Source: Gammaproteobacteria bacterium
GTDB lineage: Bacteria; Pseudomonadota; Gammaproteobacteria; Pseudomonadales; Pseudohongiellaceae
Direction: 5' to 3'
DNA: 64,000 nt
NCBI GenBank assembly: GCA_002711845.1
Contig: PASF01000001.1
Span: forward strand, 361,485 to 425,484
This document shows positions 29,553-38,838 of this stretch, piece by piece. A program made the translations under genes and the position numbers. Numbering within the stretch: position 1 is the stretch's first letter; each line of letters starts with the position of its first letter. A model generated the notes under the pieces. It had not been told where the DNA came from and made no database searches. It was given only the letters and a program-made list of their open reading frames with translations.

Positions 29553-30499
29553 CCGGGGCAAGCGCCAGTGCCGGCGCACTGACGGCGTTGCGCGCGCGCT
29601 GGCGCCGGCTGGCGCCCGGGCGCTGGCTGGTGACAGGCCTTCCCTGGCTGTGGCTGGTGGTGTTCTTCTGCCTGCCGTTTCTGTTTATTCTCAAGATCAG
29701 TCTGTCCGAACCGGCACTGGCACAGCCACCGTACCTGGGCTGGATCCGGGAAACCGCCGATGGCCTGGTCAGTATCGTGGTCAATTTTGGCAACTACGGT
29801 TTGCTGTGGGACGACAGCCTGTACGCCAGCGCGCTGCTGGGGTCTCTCAAAGTGGCGTCCATTTCCACCGGGCTGTGTCTGTTGATTGGCTACCCCATGG
29901 CCTACGCCATTGCCCGCGCGCCATCGCATCTGCGCATGCCGCTGCTGATGCTGGTGATCCTGCCGTTCTGGACCTCGTTTCTGATCCGGGTTTATGCCTG
30001 GATGGGGATTCTCAACACCAATGGCATCCTCAATAATCTGCTGCTGTGGCTGGGTGTCATCGAGCAGCCGCTGGCGATCATGCACACGCCGCTGGCGGTC
30101 TATATTGGTGTCACCTATGCCTACCTGCCGTTTATGGTGCTGCCGCTGTATGCCACGCTGTCGCGGCTGGATCCGGTGTTGCTGGAGGCGGCTGCCGACC
30201 TGGGTGCGCGTCCGCTCCGGCAGTTTCTCACCATCACCTGGCCGCAATCGGTGCCCGGTGTCATTGCCGGCGCCATGCTGGTGTTCATTCCGGTGATGGG
30301 GGAGTTTGTGATACCGGACCTGCTGGGTGGCCCGGACAGCCTGATGCTGGGTAAACTGATGTGGACGGAGTTCTTCAATAACCGTGACTGGCCGGTAGCA
30401 TCTGCGCTGGCCGCGGTGCTGCTGGTGGTGCTGATCGTGCCGTTCCTGTTGCTGCGCCATTATGAAACACGGGCGGCGCTGATGGAGGACGCATCGTGA
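29549..30499 (+). CDS. potH: Polyamine ABC transporter permease PotH
   Basis: A 316-residue permease with six predicted helices. The EAA loop that contacts the ATPase reads EAAADLGARPLRQFLTITWP (about 212-231). The start is a GTG sharing bases with the potG stop. The N-terminal extension (about 25 residues, Arg-rich) precedes the first helix. It pairs with PotI to form the inner-membrane channel. Confidence 0.95.
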   Translation: MTGASASAGALTALRARWRRLAPGRWLVTGLPWLWLVVFFCLPFLFILKISLSEPALAQPPYLGWIRETADGLVSIVVNFGNYGLLWDDSLYASALLGSLKVASISTGLCLLIGYPMAYAIARAPSHLRMPLLMLVILPFWTSFLIRVYAWMGILNTNGILNNLLLWLGVIEQPLAIMHTPLAVYIGVTYAYLPFMVLPLYATLSRLDPVLLEAAADLGARPLRQFLTITWPQSVPGVIAGAMLVFIPVMGEFVIPDLLGGPDSLMLGKLMWTEFFNNRDWPVASALAAVLLVVLIVPFLLLRHYETRAALMEDAS

Positions 30500-31332
30500 G
30501 CGCCATCAAGCCGCACAAACGCCGCCGGTTTCCGTGGTTGTGGACGGCGCTGGCCTTCGGTTACGTGTTTCTGTACGCGCCGATTCTCAGCCTGATTGTC
30601 TACTCGTTTAATGAAAGCCGTCTGGTGACGGTGTGGGCGGGCTTCAGCACGCGCTGGTATGGCGAGCTGATGCAGAATGAACAGCTGCTGTCTGCGGCCT
30701 GGCTCAGCATCAAGGTGGCGGCCGTGGCGGCGACCATTGCCGTGGTCCTGGGCACGCTGGCGGCGATGACACTGGTGCGCTTCCGGCGGCAATGGGGCGC
30801 GCGCTCCATGGGCATCATGGTCGCGGCACCGCTGGTGATGCCGGAGATCATTCTGGGGCTGTCGCTGCTGCTGTTGTTCATGTCGATGGCGGACCTGATT
30901 GGCTGGCCCGCCAGTCGCGGCCAGAGCACCATCATCATGGCGCACGTGACCTTCTGCATGGCCTATGTCACGGTCGTGGTGCAAAGCCGGCTGGCGTATA
31001 TGGATGCCTCGCTGGAAGAAGCGGCCATGGACCTGGGCGCGCGGCCACTGAAGGTATTTTTCACCATCACCCTGCCGGTGATAGCGCCGTCGCTGGTGGC
31101 CGGCTGGTTGCTGGCCTTCACCTTGTCCATGGATGACCTGGTGGTGGCCAGCTTTGTCTCCGGTCCCGGCGCCACGACCTTGCCGATGGTGGTCTACTCC
31201 AGTGTCAGGCTGGGCGTCAGTCCGCAAATCAACGCGCTGGCGACCATTATCATTGCGGTGGTGGTGGTGGCAGTATCGATCGCCGGCTACCTGATGTATC
31301 GTCAGGACAAACTTCGGACCAACAGGCAGTAA
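30496..31332 (+). CDS. potI: Polyamine ABC transporter permease PotI
   Basis: A 278-residue permease with six helices. The EAA loop is EEAAMDLGARPLKVFFTITL. The start GTG overlaps the potH stop by four bases (GTGA), repeating the coupling seen between potG and potH. It completes the four-gene importer in the standard potF-potG-potH-potI order. Confidence 0.95.
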   Translation: MSAIKPHKRRRFPWLWTALAFGYVFLYAPILSLIVYSFNESRLVTVWAGFSTRWYGELMQNEQLLSAAWLSIKVAAVAATIAVVLGTLAAMTLVRFRRQWGARSMGIMVAAPLVMPEIILGLSLLLLFMSMADLIGWPASRGQSTIIMAHVTFCMAYVTVVVQSRLAYMDASLEEAAMDLGARPLKVFFTITLPVIAPSLVAGWLLAFTLSMDDLVVASFVSGPGATTLPMVVYSSVRLGVSPQINALATIIIAVVVVAVSIAGYLMYRQDKLRTNRQ

Positions 31333-31382
31333 TTCACCATGACTGACTCAACATCTGAGATGCGATTCGCCGGACGGGTCGC

Positions 31383-32201
31383 ATGCTGAGCTATCGCCAT
31401 GCCTACCATGCCGGCAATCATGCCGATGTGCTCAAACACCTGACACTGCTGGCAATACTGCAGCAGTTGCGCATCAAGGATAAACCCTTTGTCGGGCTCG
31501 ACACGCACTGTGGCAACGGTTTCTACAACCTTGGCAGCGACCCTGCGCGCAAGACCGGTGAGGCCGCACAGGGGTTTCTGCGCCTGTGGCAGCAGCGGAC
31601 AAAACTGCAGGACACGGATCTGGTCGGCGATTATCTGGCCCTGGTGGCCGGACTGAACCCGGTTGACACCGGCGCCACCATTGGCAACTATCCGGGCTCA
31701 CCCGCCATCATGCAGTCGCAGTTGCGTGATGACGACCAGCTGATTCTGATGGAGCTGCACAGCACCGAGATCGACCATCTGCGCGACAACTTCAAACGTG
31801 ATGCACGTATCAGTATCCATCACCGTGACGGCTTTGAAGGCGCGGTGGCCCTGACACCCCCGATGCCCCGGCGGGGACTGTTGCTGATGGACCCGGCCTA
31901 CGAGAACAAGGCCGACTATCAGCAGGCCATCAGGACGGTCCAGGCCGTGCATCGGCGCTGGCCCACGGGTATCATTGCCTTGTGGTATCCGATGCTGGGG
32001 CAATCGCGTGACCTGAGCGGTCTGGTCAAACAGAAGCTGGGCAATGTCGCCGACAGCGTCAGCCTTGAGTTGACGGTGGCACCGCAATCCGATGAATTTG
32101 GCATGCACGGCTCCGGCATGCTGATTCTCAACCCGCCCTGGCAATTGACCGAGCGCGTGAACGCTGCGCTGAAAAAAATCGGGCCGCTGTTACAGGTTTG
32201 A
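31383..32201 (+). CDS. rlmJ: 23S rRNA (adenine2030-N6)-methyltransferase RlmJ
   Basis: A 272-residue methyltransferase that modifies A2030 of 23S rRNA. The N-terminal LSYRHAYHAGNHADVLKH is characteristic of RlmJ, and the SAM-binding region follows (GLDTHCGNGFY). The catalytic motif IV reads DPAY instead of the DPPY found in E. coli RlmJ, a one-residue departure at a normally proline position. The gene starts 50 bases after potI; joint transcription is possible. Confidence 0.94.
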   Translation: MLSYRHAYHAGNHADVLKHLTLLAILQQLRIKDKPFVGLDTHCGNGFYNLGSDPARKTGEAAQGFLRLWQQRTKLQDTDLVGDYLALVAGLNPVDTGATIGNYPGSPAIMQSQLRDDDQLILMELHSTEIDHLRDNFKRDARISIHHRDGFEGAVALTPPMPRRGLLLMDPAYENKADYQQAIRTVQAVHRRWPTGIIALWYPMLGQSRDLSGLVKQKLGNVADSVSLELTVAPQSDEFGMHGSGMLILNPPWQLTERVNAALKKIGPLLQV

Positions 32202-32211
32202 GGCACAACAA

Positions 32212-32712
32212 GTGATGAGAGATATCATGAGCAGATTGAATGCAGAACCACGGGCTGTGGCACTCACGCTGGCGCTGCTCGCGGCAGTCGCCGTATCGCC
32301 TGCCGCGGGACAAGAGCCCTCAGCGGCACAAGAGCTGCAATACAGTGGCAACGAGCTCACCCCCGGCACCGAGCACACCGGCGAGCTGGCCGACTTTCAC
32401 CCGCAGATGAACGACGGCACCTACGCCGACTGCTTCCAGCTGCGTCCCCGGCCGGGCATGGAGTACACCCTGACCCTGCGCTCCGATGCGTTTGACAGCT
32501 TCTTGCTGGTGGGTGTCGGCACCTGCGATGACGTGCTGATTCAGTTCGAGAATGATGACTTTGAAGAAGAAGGACTGGATGCCCGGCTGGTGTTTGCGGC
32601 TGAATATGACCTGTATTCAGTGTATGTGAACACCTACAACCCGGGCAGCACGGGCGCCTACACGCTGTCGGTAGAGGCCCGTCTGCTGCCCTTGGCGCCC
32701 GCTGCCAACTGA
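32212..32712 (+). CDS. Exported small protein with PPC-like beta-sandwich domain
   Basis: A 166-residue protein with a signal peptide (LTLALLAAVAVSPAAG). The mature part resembles bacterial pre-peptidase C-terminal (PPC) domains: FQLRPRPGMEYTLTLRSDAFDSFLLV, an acidic loop ENDDFEEEGLDARLVF, and VYVNTYNPGSTGAYTLSV near the end. PPC domains usually sit on secreted proteases; here the domain stands alone, so its function is not known. The start may instead be the ATG at 32227 (MSRLN), which has a fair GAGAG upstream. It begins ten bases after rlmJ. Confidence 0.75.
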   Translation: MMRDIMSRLNAEPRAVALTLALLAAVAVSPAAGQEPSAAQELQYSGNELTPGTEHTGELADFHPQMNDGTYADCFQLRPRPGMEYTLTLRSDAFDSFLLVGVGTCDDVLIQFENDDFEEEGLDARLVFAAEYDLYSVYVNTYNPGSTGAYTLSVEARLLPLAPAAN

Positions 32713-32716
32713 CGGC

Positions 32717-34327
32717 TCAGCGTTTATCCTCAGCGCCGATGTCGTCTGATACCTGCCGGGCCTGGTCAGTCGGGTCCGCTTCGGTGTTTGCAGGTCCGAT
32801 CCAGCGCACTTCATACAGGTCGTGACGTTGATCCTTGGCGTTGGTGACCGAGCCTTCGTGACGCACCTGCACCAGTTTGTCCAGATCCAGGTCGGCGACC
32901 AGCGCCATTTCGGTGTTGGGCGTGCTCTCCGCCATGATGGCATCATGCGGGAAGGCAAAGTCAGACGGTGAATACACCGCCGACTGCGCATACTGAATAT
33001 CGACGTTGTGCACCTGTGGCAGGTTGCCGACACTGCCGCCAATGGCCACGTAGCACTCATTTTCAATGGCCCGCGCCTGGGCGCAGCGTTGCACGCGCAG
33101 GAAGCCGTTCTTGGTGTCAGTCCAGAACGGCACAAACAGGATGTCCATGCCGCCCTTGGCGAGCATGCGCGACAGTTCAGGGAACTCCACGTCGTAACAG
33201 ATCAGAATGCCGATGCGGCCGGCGTCGGTATCAAATACCTGCAGGCTGTCACCGCCATCAATCACCCAGTCCCGGCGTTCGTGTGGCGTGATGTGCAGTT
33301 TGGCCTGCGAGTCCACGGTCCCGTCGCGGCGGCACAGGTAAGCCTTGTTGAGCAGCTTGTCACCTTCCATCACCGGGATACTGCCCGCGATGATGTTGAT
33401 GTTGTAAGTGATCGCAAACTCCGACAGCGCTTCAATGGAGCGGGTGGCAAAGGTCGACAGAAAGCGGATCGCTTCAAACTGGTTGGTCTGGTCACCCAGG
33501 CCCATCAGCGGCGCATTGAAGAATTCCGGGAACAGGACAAAGTCGGCCTGGTAATCGGCCATGGTGTCGACGAAATATTCCACCTGCGACAACCAGGCAT
33601 CAAAGGAGCTGGTCAGGCGCATCTGCCACTGCAGGATGCCGATACGCACCACGGCCTTGCGGCGCTGGCTGAGATCGCTGGTTTCGGGCTCATACAGGAT
33701 GTTGTTCCACTCCAGCAGCGTGGCGTACCCCTGGGACTTTTCATCCTGCGGGTTGTAATCCTTGAGCAGGCGCTTGACCTCAAAATCATTGGCCAGCTGA
33801 AAGCTTAGGATGGGGTCGTGCGCGTCTTTGCGATCCACGGCAGCGATGTACTGCATCGGTGTCATGTCGTCAGCGAACTTGTGATAGCTGGTGATGCGGC
33901 CGCCGGCCAGAATGGCGCGCAGGTTCAGGTCCCGGCACATGTCCTTGCGGGCATCGTACAGGCGACGGCCCAGGCGCAGATCGCGATATTCGGGGTCGAC
34001 AAACAGGTCCATGCCGTACATGGCGTCGCCTTCGGGGTCGTGCTTGATCTGTTCTCGCCGGCCGATGAGGTCTTCGTAGGTATGCTGCCGGCTGAAGCGG
34101 TCGTAGTCACAGCGGATGGTCAGCGCTGCGGCCACCAGGTTGCCGTAGTCTTCAATGGCGATCTGACCCTCGGGAAAGTCCTTGATCAGCCGGCGAATGG
34201 ACGATTCCGGCCAGGCGCCGCCGATATCCGGGTACACCGCCTCCATCAGCTTTGCCAGCTGTGGATAGTCGGCTTCGGTGAGATTGCGGAGTTTCAGGTG
34301 AACATCAGAGGGTGTATCGGGGGTCAT
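32717..34327 (-). CDS. GNAT acetyltransferase fused to carbon-nitrogen hydrolase
   Basis: A 536-residue two-domain protein. Residues about 10-215 form a GNAT-like N-acetyltransferase: the acetyl-CoA loop region lies around LFVDPEYRDLRLGRRLYDAR. Residues about 225-515 form a nitrilase/amidase-type hydrolase with an intact Glu-Lys-Cys triad: Glu in FPEFFNA, Lys in AKLHITPHER and Cys in ILICYDVEFPEL. The longer frame starting at 34396 is not used because the ATG at 34327 gives the normal domain boundary. The same fusion occurs in other proteobacteria; no substrate is established. It is convergent with the PPC-like gene, four bases away. Confidence 0.92.
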   Translation of the reverse strand: MTPDTPSDVHLKLRNLTEADYPQLAKLMEAVYPDIGGAWPESSIRRLIKDFPEGQIAIEDYGNLVAAALTIRCDYDRFSRQHTYEDLIGRREQIKHDPEGDAMYGMDLFVDPEYRDLRLGRRLYDARKDMCRDLNLRAILAGGRITSYHKFADDMTPMQYIAAVDRKDAHDPILSFQLANDFEVKRLLKDYNPQDEKSQGYATLLEWNNILYEPETSDLSQRRKAVVRIGILQWQMRLTSSFDAWLSQVEYFVDTMADYQADFVLFPEFFNAPLMGLGDQTNQFEAIRFLSTFATRSIEALSEFAITYNINIIAGSIPVMEGDKLLNKAYLCRRDGTVDSQAKLHITPHERRDWVIDGGDSLQVFDTDAGRIGILICYDVEFPELSRMLAKGGMDILFVPFWTDTKNGFLRVQRCAQARAIENECYVAIGGSVGNLPQVHNVDIQYAQSAVYSPSDFAFPHDAIMAESTPNTEMALVADLDLDKLVQVRHEGSVTNAKDQRHDLYEVRWIGPANTEADPTDQARQVSDDIGAEDKR

Positions 34328-34620
34328 AGGTGTAATCCGGTAAAAAGGGCGGCATTTCGAGCGTCTAAAGTAGCAAAATGGCTGCGTTAAATCCATGACA
34401 GGCGCCTATATGGACTTGGCGCAGGTGTTGCGGTATCCTCGGAAGTCCTTCCCTCTGAGTGCGAGTCTCAGTAAGCCAGCGGTTCAGTAAGCCTGTAGAA
34501 GGGGGGCTGCGGAGCTGCATAGCCGGCGTGGGTGGGGTACGTCCTGGCGAATGCTGACAACAAGAAAACCACAAAAGCCTGAATATTGTTTTTGGCTTGA
34601 TGAGGAGAGTGCAAGTGAAT

Positions 34621-36684
34621 ATGAAAAGAAAATTACTGGCAGGCGGCTTTGCCAAAAAGCCCGCGCTGACCGGCCTGATGTCCCTGGTGGCTGGGGTGGC
34701 GATGGGTGCTCCCGCGTTGCTGTCTGCTCAGGGATCGCCTTCCGCGAATGGAGAGTCCATTGAATGGCTGACCCTCGGGTCGGACTACGCGCATACCCGT
34801 TATCTGCCGGCGTCACAGATCAACGCTGACAACTTTGAATCCCTTCAGACGGCCTGGGTCTGGGACGGTGCCAGCTTTGATGCCAGCAGCGGTCGCTCAA
34901 CGCCCAGCTACATCGACGGTATCGTGTACACGGTCGCCGGCGACCGTCGCCATGTCGTTGCTCTGGATCCGGTTACCGGCGAGACCATCTGGTCTTACCG
35001 CGAACCGCATACCTTCCGCCACGAATACTCCATGCGTAAAGACTACGGCAAGGGCGTAGGCTACGGTGAAGTTGACGGCAAAGGTGTCATATACATTATC
35101 AGCCCGGGTTTCTTCCTGACCGCGCTGGACGCCAAGACCGGTGCGCCGCTGGAAGGCTTTGGCCATGAGATCGGTGTAGAGGGTTTCCCGGAGACCGGCG
35201 TTGTTGACCTGCAGAAAATCCTGGCCGAAGCCAATGGCTACGAGTTTGACCCGTACTATGGCATTCCGCTGGAAGAAGGATACATCACGGCATCATCGCC
35301 GCCCATCGTGGTCAATGGCACCGTCGTCGTGCCAAACTCTGCCGAGCAGGGTTACAACCAGACCCGTATTGAAAATATCCCGGGTGACATCCTCGGTTTT
35401 GACAGTAAAACCGGCGAGCACAAGTGGACCTTCAACATCATCCCGGACAAAGGCGAATTCGGCTGGGATACCTGGCAGGATGGTGATGGCAATCAGCTCG
35501 AAGATCCACGCGCTTACACCGGCGAGATCTCTTCCTGGGCGCCAGTGGCCGCCGATCCGGAGCTGGACATGGTCTATATTCCGACCAATGCCGCCTCCAT
35601 CGACTTCTATCGCGGCCACACGCAGGGCGATAACCTGTACGGTACCAGCCTGATCGCGTTGAATGCCTCCACCGGTGAGCGTGCCTGGCACTTCCAGCTG
35701 GTGCACAAGGACATCTGGAACTACGATACGCCAACAGCACCGGTGCTGCTGGATATCACCCAGAATGGCCAAACCATCCCTGTGGTGGCTCAGGTCTCCA
35801 AGCAGGCCTTCACCTATGTGTTCAACCGCGAAACCGGTGAGCCCATCTGGCCGATCGAAGAACGTCCGGTACCCCAGTCCAAGATACCCGGTGAAGTTCT
35901 GGCGGCGACGCAGCCGTTCCCGACCAAGCCAGCGCCCTACGACATGCAGGGTCTGACCCATGATGAGCTGATCGACTTTACGCCTGAGTTGCGTGCACAG
36001 GCGATTGAGGCGATTTCATCGTTCGAGATCGGCCCGTTGTTTCATCCGCCACTGCACCGCGACAACGAACTGGGGTACCAGGCTGCCTTGTGGTGTCCGG
36101 GTGATATCGGTGGTGTCAACATTGACGGGCCTGCGGCCGGTGACCCGACCACGGGTACGCTGTTCGTGACCTCGCGCAAGGGTTGCACCAACCGCATCAT
36201 CGCGCCGGCGCAAGAGCGTGATGCCATGCTCGAGCTGCCTACAGGCACGACATTCACCGGCTATGCACCGCTGCGTTCAGCGCTGGTGCGTGGTCCGCAG
36301 GGCCTGCCCCTGTTCAAGCCACCGTTCAGCCGCATCACCGCGATCGACCTGAACACCGGTGATCACAAATGGTGGATCCCTGTGGGTGAAACACCTGACC
36401 GCATCAAGAACCATCCGGCACTGGAAGGTATCGATGTGGGCAATACTGGCAGTGGTACGGTTGCGCCGATGACCGTGACTGACACCATGCTGATGTATGC
36501 CAGCGCGATGAGCGACGGCACGCCAGCGCTGTTTGCGGTCAACAAAGAGACCGGTGAGCAGCTTGGCAGAGTTGCCGTGCCCGAGTTCAGCCGTTATGGC
36601 ATGATGAACTACCAGCACGACGGCGTTCAGTACGTGGTATTGCAAACCGGTGGCACACTGACAGCACTGGCACTGCCTAACTGA
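34621..36684 (+). CDS. Exported PQQ-dependent dehydrogenase (quinoprotein, beta-propeller)
   Basis: A 687-residue quinoprotein with a long N-terminal signal (PALTGLMSLVAGVAMGAPALLSAQ) and no membrane helices of the Gcd type. Propeller blades end in the tryptophan-docking style repeats: ALDPVTGETIWSY, ALDAKTGAPLEGF, GFDSKTGEHKWTF, ALNASTGERAWHF and AIDLNTGDHKWWI. The HKDIWNYDTPTAPVL stretch is a conserved mark of the soluble glucose/alcohol/quinate dehydrogenase group. No heme motif is present. The substrate is not known. Start choice is loose: GAGGAG suits the GTG at 34615 or the ATG at 34621 about equally. A terminator follows, then the Tat-exported amidohydrolase. Confidence 0.9.
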   Translation: MKRKLLAGGFAKKPALTGLMSLVAGVAMGAPALLSAQGSPSANGESIEWLTLGSDYAHTRYLPASQINADNFESLQTAWVWDGASFDASSGRSTPSYIDGIVYTVAGDRRHVVALDPVTGETIWSYREPHTFRHEYSMRKDYGKGVGYGEVDGKGVIYIISPGFFLTALDAKTGAPLEGFGHEIGVEGFPETGVVDLQKILAEANGYEFDPYYGIPLEEGYITASSPPIVVNGTVVVPNSAEQGYNQTRIENIPGDILGFDSKTGEHKWTFNIIPDKGEFGWDTWQDGDGNQLEDPRAYTGEISSWAPVAADPELDMVYIPTNAASIDFYRGHTQGDNLYGTSLIALNASTGERAWHFQLVHKDIWNYDTPTAPVLLDITQNGQTIPVVAQVSKQAFTYVFNRETGEPIWPIEERPVPQSKIPGEVLAATQPFPTKPAPYDMQGLTHDELIDFTPELRAQAIEAISSFEIGPLFHPPLHRDNELGYQAALWCPGDIGGVNIDGPAAGDPTTGTLFVTSRKGCTNRIIAPAQERDAMLELPTGTTFTGYAPLRSALVRGPQGLPLFKPPFSRITAIDLNTGDHKWWIPVGETPDRIKNHPALEGIDVGNTGSGTVAPMTVTDTMLMYASAMSDGTPALFAVNKETGEQLGRVAVPEFSRYGMMNYQHDGVQYVVLQTGGTLTALALPN

Positions 36685-36702
36685 TCAGGGTCTGACCACA
36701 AT

Positions 36703-36740
36703 AAAACCCGCCGCACCGATCAGGTCCGGCGGGTTTTTTT
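36703..36740 (+). terminator. Rho-independent terminator after the PQQ dehydrogenase
   Basis: AAAACCCGCCG pairs with CGGCGGGTTTTTTT across a loop of about 13 bases and ends in seven T residues. Confidence 0.92.
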
Positions 36741-36910
36741 ATGCCTGTTTGTTGATGTCACTGTGGCGGCGGATGCGGCAGACAGAGCGTCAATGGCGTC
36801 CGGTATTGATGTTCAGGCGACAGGATTCTTGTTACATTCCAGAGTGAATGTTCAGCGATCGACCCGCCAATAATGCCAATAAGAATTCCAAAGTAAGAGG
36901 TTGCCGCACC

Positions 36911-38377
36911 ATGAACCACGATATCGATAAAGACGGAACCCGTCTGCCCATCAAGATAGACACCACCTCCAACGGCGAATATGCACCGATGCCGCTGTCA
37001 CCGGTCAATGTCGAAGCCAATATCCTGGCTCACCGCAATGCCACTGCCAATGCCAAAAAACGTGGTTGGGATCGGCGCAAATTTCTGATCTCCAGCTGCG
37101 GTGCCGCCAGCACGCTGCTGGCCTTCAATGCGGCCAATGCCGCCGTTGGCAAGCGAGGCGGTTTCTACCAGATCAGCGACGACGCAGCTGTCGACATGCA
37201 ACTGGCGCAGGCCGAGGTAGACGGTACGGAATTCATTTTTGATGTGCAGGGCCACTATGTGAACCCCAACGGGGCCTGGCTGAACCTGCTGCCGGAAAAT
37301 GCCAGGCCTTATGCCGGCATGGAAAAAGCCAGCTGCGAGCTGGCCGATACGCCCGGCGACCGCAGCTACCTGAACTGCCTGAGCGCCGACGAGTTCATCA
37401 AGGATGTGTTTCTGGACAGCGACACCTCCATCATGGTGCTCAGTTTTGTGCCCTCGACGCAGGAGCGTGAGCCAGTCACCATTGAAGACGCCAACGAGAC
37501 CCGCAACATCGTTGCACAACTGGACGGCAGCAAACGCCTGATGATTCATGGTCGCGTCAACCCCAATCAGGACGGGGACCTGGAAGCCATGGACGAGCTG
37601 GCGGAGCGCTGGGATATCTGTGCCTTCAAAACCTACACCCAGTTCGGTCCCGGTGGTGTCGGCTACTGGTTAAGTGATGATCCCGGTCTGGCGATGATCG
37701 AGCGCGCCCGCTCGCTGGGCGTGCGCAACATCTGTATCCACAAGGGGCTGCCATTTGGGCCGGTGTCACTGGAGCACAGTCGCTGCGACGATGTGGGTGT
37801 GGTGGCAAAAATGTACCCGGACATGAACTTCCTGATCTACCATTCAGGCTATGACAACTCCATCACCGAACAGGCCTTTGCGCCCGGCGAAAACCGCATG
37901 GGGATCGACACGCTGATACAGTCATTGATCGACAACGATGTCGCGCCCAACAGTAATGTCTATGCCGAGCTGGGCAGCACCTGGCGCCTGCTGATGCGCG
38001 ATCCGGACAATGCAGCGCACTCGCTGGGCAAGCTGTTCAAGTATGTGGGACACGACAACGTGCTGTGGGGCACCGATTCGATCTGGTATGGCTCGCCGCA
38101 GGACCAGATCCAGGCCTTCCGCACCTTCCAGATCTCGCCGGAATTCCAGGAGCGCTTTGACTACCCGGAGATCACGCCCGAGTTGCGGCGCAAGGTATTT
38201 GGTCTCAATGCGGCCGTGCCGTACAACATCTCGGCCGCGGAAATTCAGGGTTTTCTGGCCGGCGACAGTGTCAGTCAGCGCAAGCTGGCGTATATGAATA
38301 ATCCGCAGCCGCACTTTAAAACCTACGGACCCAAAACCCGGCGTGAGTTTCTGAATTTCCTGAAACTGGGCGGATGA
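36911..38377 (+). CDS. Tat-exported amidohydrolase-family protein
   Basis: A 488-residue protein from the ATG at 36911 (AGAGG 11 bases upstream; a longer frame from 36848 is less likely). A twin-arginine signal is visible unusually far in: DRRKFLISS at about residues 54-62, followed by a hydrophobic stretch and ANA. The mature part is a TIM-barrel metal hydrolase of the amidohydrolase superfamily: FDVQGHYVN, later IHKGLPFGP, FLIYHSGYDN and WGTDSIWYG give candidate metal-binding His and Asp residues; the usual first HxH is reduced to a single His. Decarboxylase or hydrolase activity on an aromatic or lactone substrate is typical of the group. It follows the exported PQQ dehydrogenase, so the pair may act in sequence. 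Confidence 0.85.
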   Translation: MNHDIDKDGTRLPIKIDTTSNGEYAPMPLSPVNVEANILAHRNATANAKKRGWDRRKFLISSCGAASTLLAFNAANAAVGKRGGFYQISDDAAVDMQLAQAEVDGTEFIFDVQGHYVNPNGAWLNLLPENARPYAGMEKASCELADTPGDRSYLNCLSADEFIKDVFLDSDTSIMVLSFVPSTQEREPVTIEDANETRNIVAQLDGSKRLMIHGRVNPNQDGDLEAMDELAERWDICAFKTYTQFGPGGVGYWLSDDPGLAMIERARSLGVRNICIHKGLPFGPVSLEHSRCDDVGVVAKMYPDMNFLIYHSGYDNSITEQAFAPGENRMGIDTLIQSLIDNDVAPNSNVYAELGSTWRLLMRDPDNAAHSLGKLFKYVGHDNVLWGTDSIWYGSPQDQIQAFRTFQISPEFQERFDYPEITPELRRKVFGLNAAVPYNISAAEIQGFLAGDSVSQRKLAYMNNPQPHFKTYGPKTRREFLNFLKLGG

Positions 38378-38399
38378 GGGTGCGACGTCTTTAGTGATC

Positions 38400-38456
38400 A
38401 ATAATGGTATTGATAATTATTATCGTTAAGATAGAAATTAACAAATTTCCATTATT
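38400..38456. promoter_or_regulatory. Fur-like palindrome within a larger AT-rich inverted repeat
   Basis: The centre GATAATTATTATC (38412-38424) is a perfect 13-base palindrome and resembles the GATAAT-rich Fur box. Outer arms AATAATGG (38400-38407) and CCATTATT (38449-38456) are also complementary. The region is strikingly AT-rich for this window and lies 83-139 bases before the DUF2061 gene. Confidence 0.45.
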
Positions 38457-38538
38457 AATCACCTGCCTTATGCTCTGACCATCGAAGAAGCCGCCCGCGC
38501 CGCAGGCGGCGATGCTTCCGACGCATGAGGACAGGGAT

Positions 38539-38745
38539 ATGAAACAGGTACAGAAAACCGCCAGCTTTGCCGTATTGCACTTCTTCACCGCCTTCACGGT
38601 GGCCTGGGCCATGACTGGCAGCGTGCTCATTGGCGGAGCGGTGGCGCTGGTGGAACCGGCCATCAACACCGTGGTGTATTTTCTGCACGAGAAGTTCTGG
38701 CAGCGCAAAATGGTGGCGGCGACGACACAGGTATTCAGTGCATGA
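38539..38745 (+). CDS. DUF2061 small membrane protein
   Basis: A 68-residue membrane protein. The KTASFAVLHFF, TGSVLIGGAVALVEPAINTVVYFLHEKFW pattern matches DUF2061 (two short helices and a conserved EPxxNT...HE motif). The ATG at 38539 follows AGGACAGGGAT; the longer frame from 38512 has no support. The function of DUF2061 is not established. The Fur-like palindrome upstream suggests iron-dependent control, which is inference. Confidence 0.85.
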   Translation: MKQVQKTASFAVLHFFTAFTVAWAMTGSVLIGGAVALVEPAINTVVYFLHEKFWQRKMVAATTQVFSA

Positions 38746-38838
38746 AGACGCGTGCCGCGATGGATAAATGTTTGTGGCCGCAGCGCTTAGTGTAGTAGCA
38801 TTTGATTCCCTTGTTTTCTGGAGATTAAAAGACCCTCT

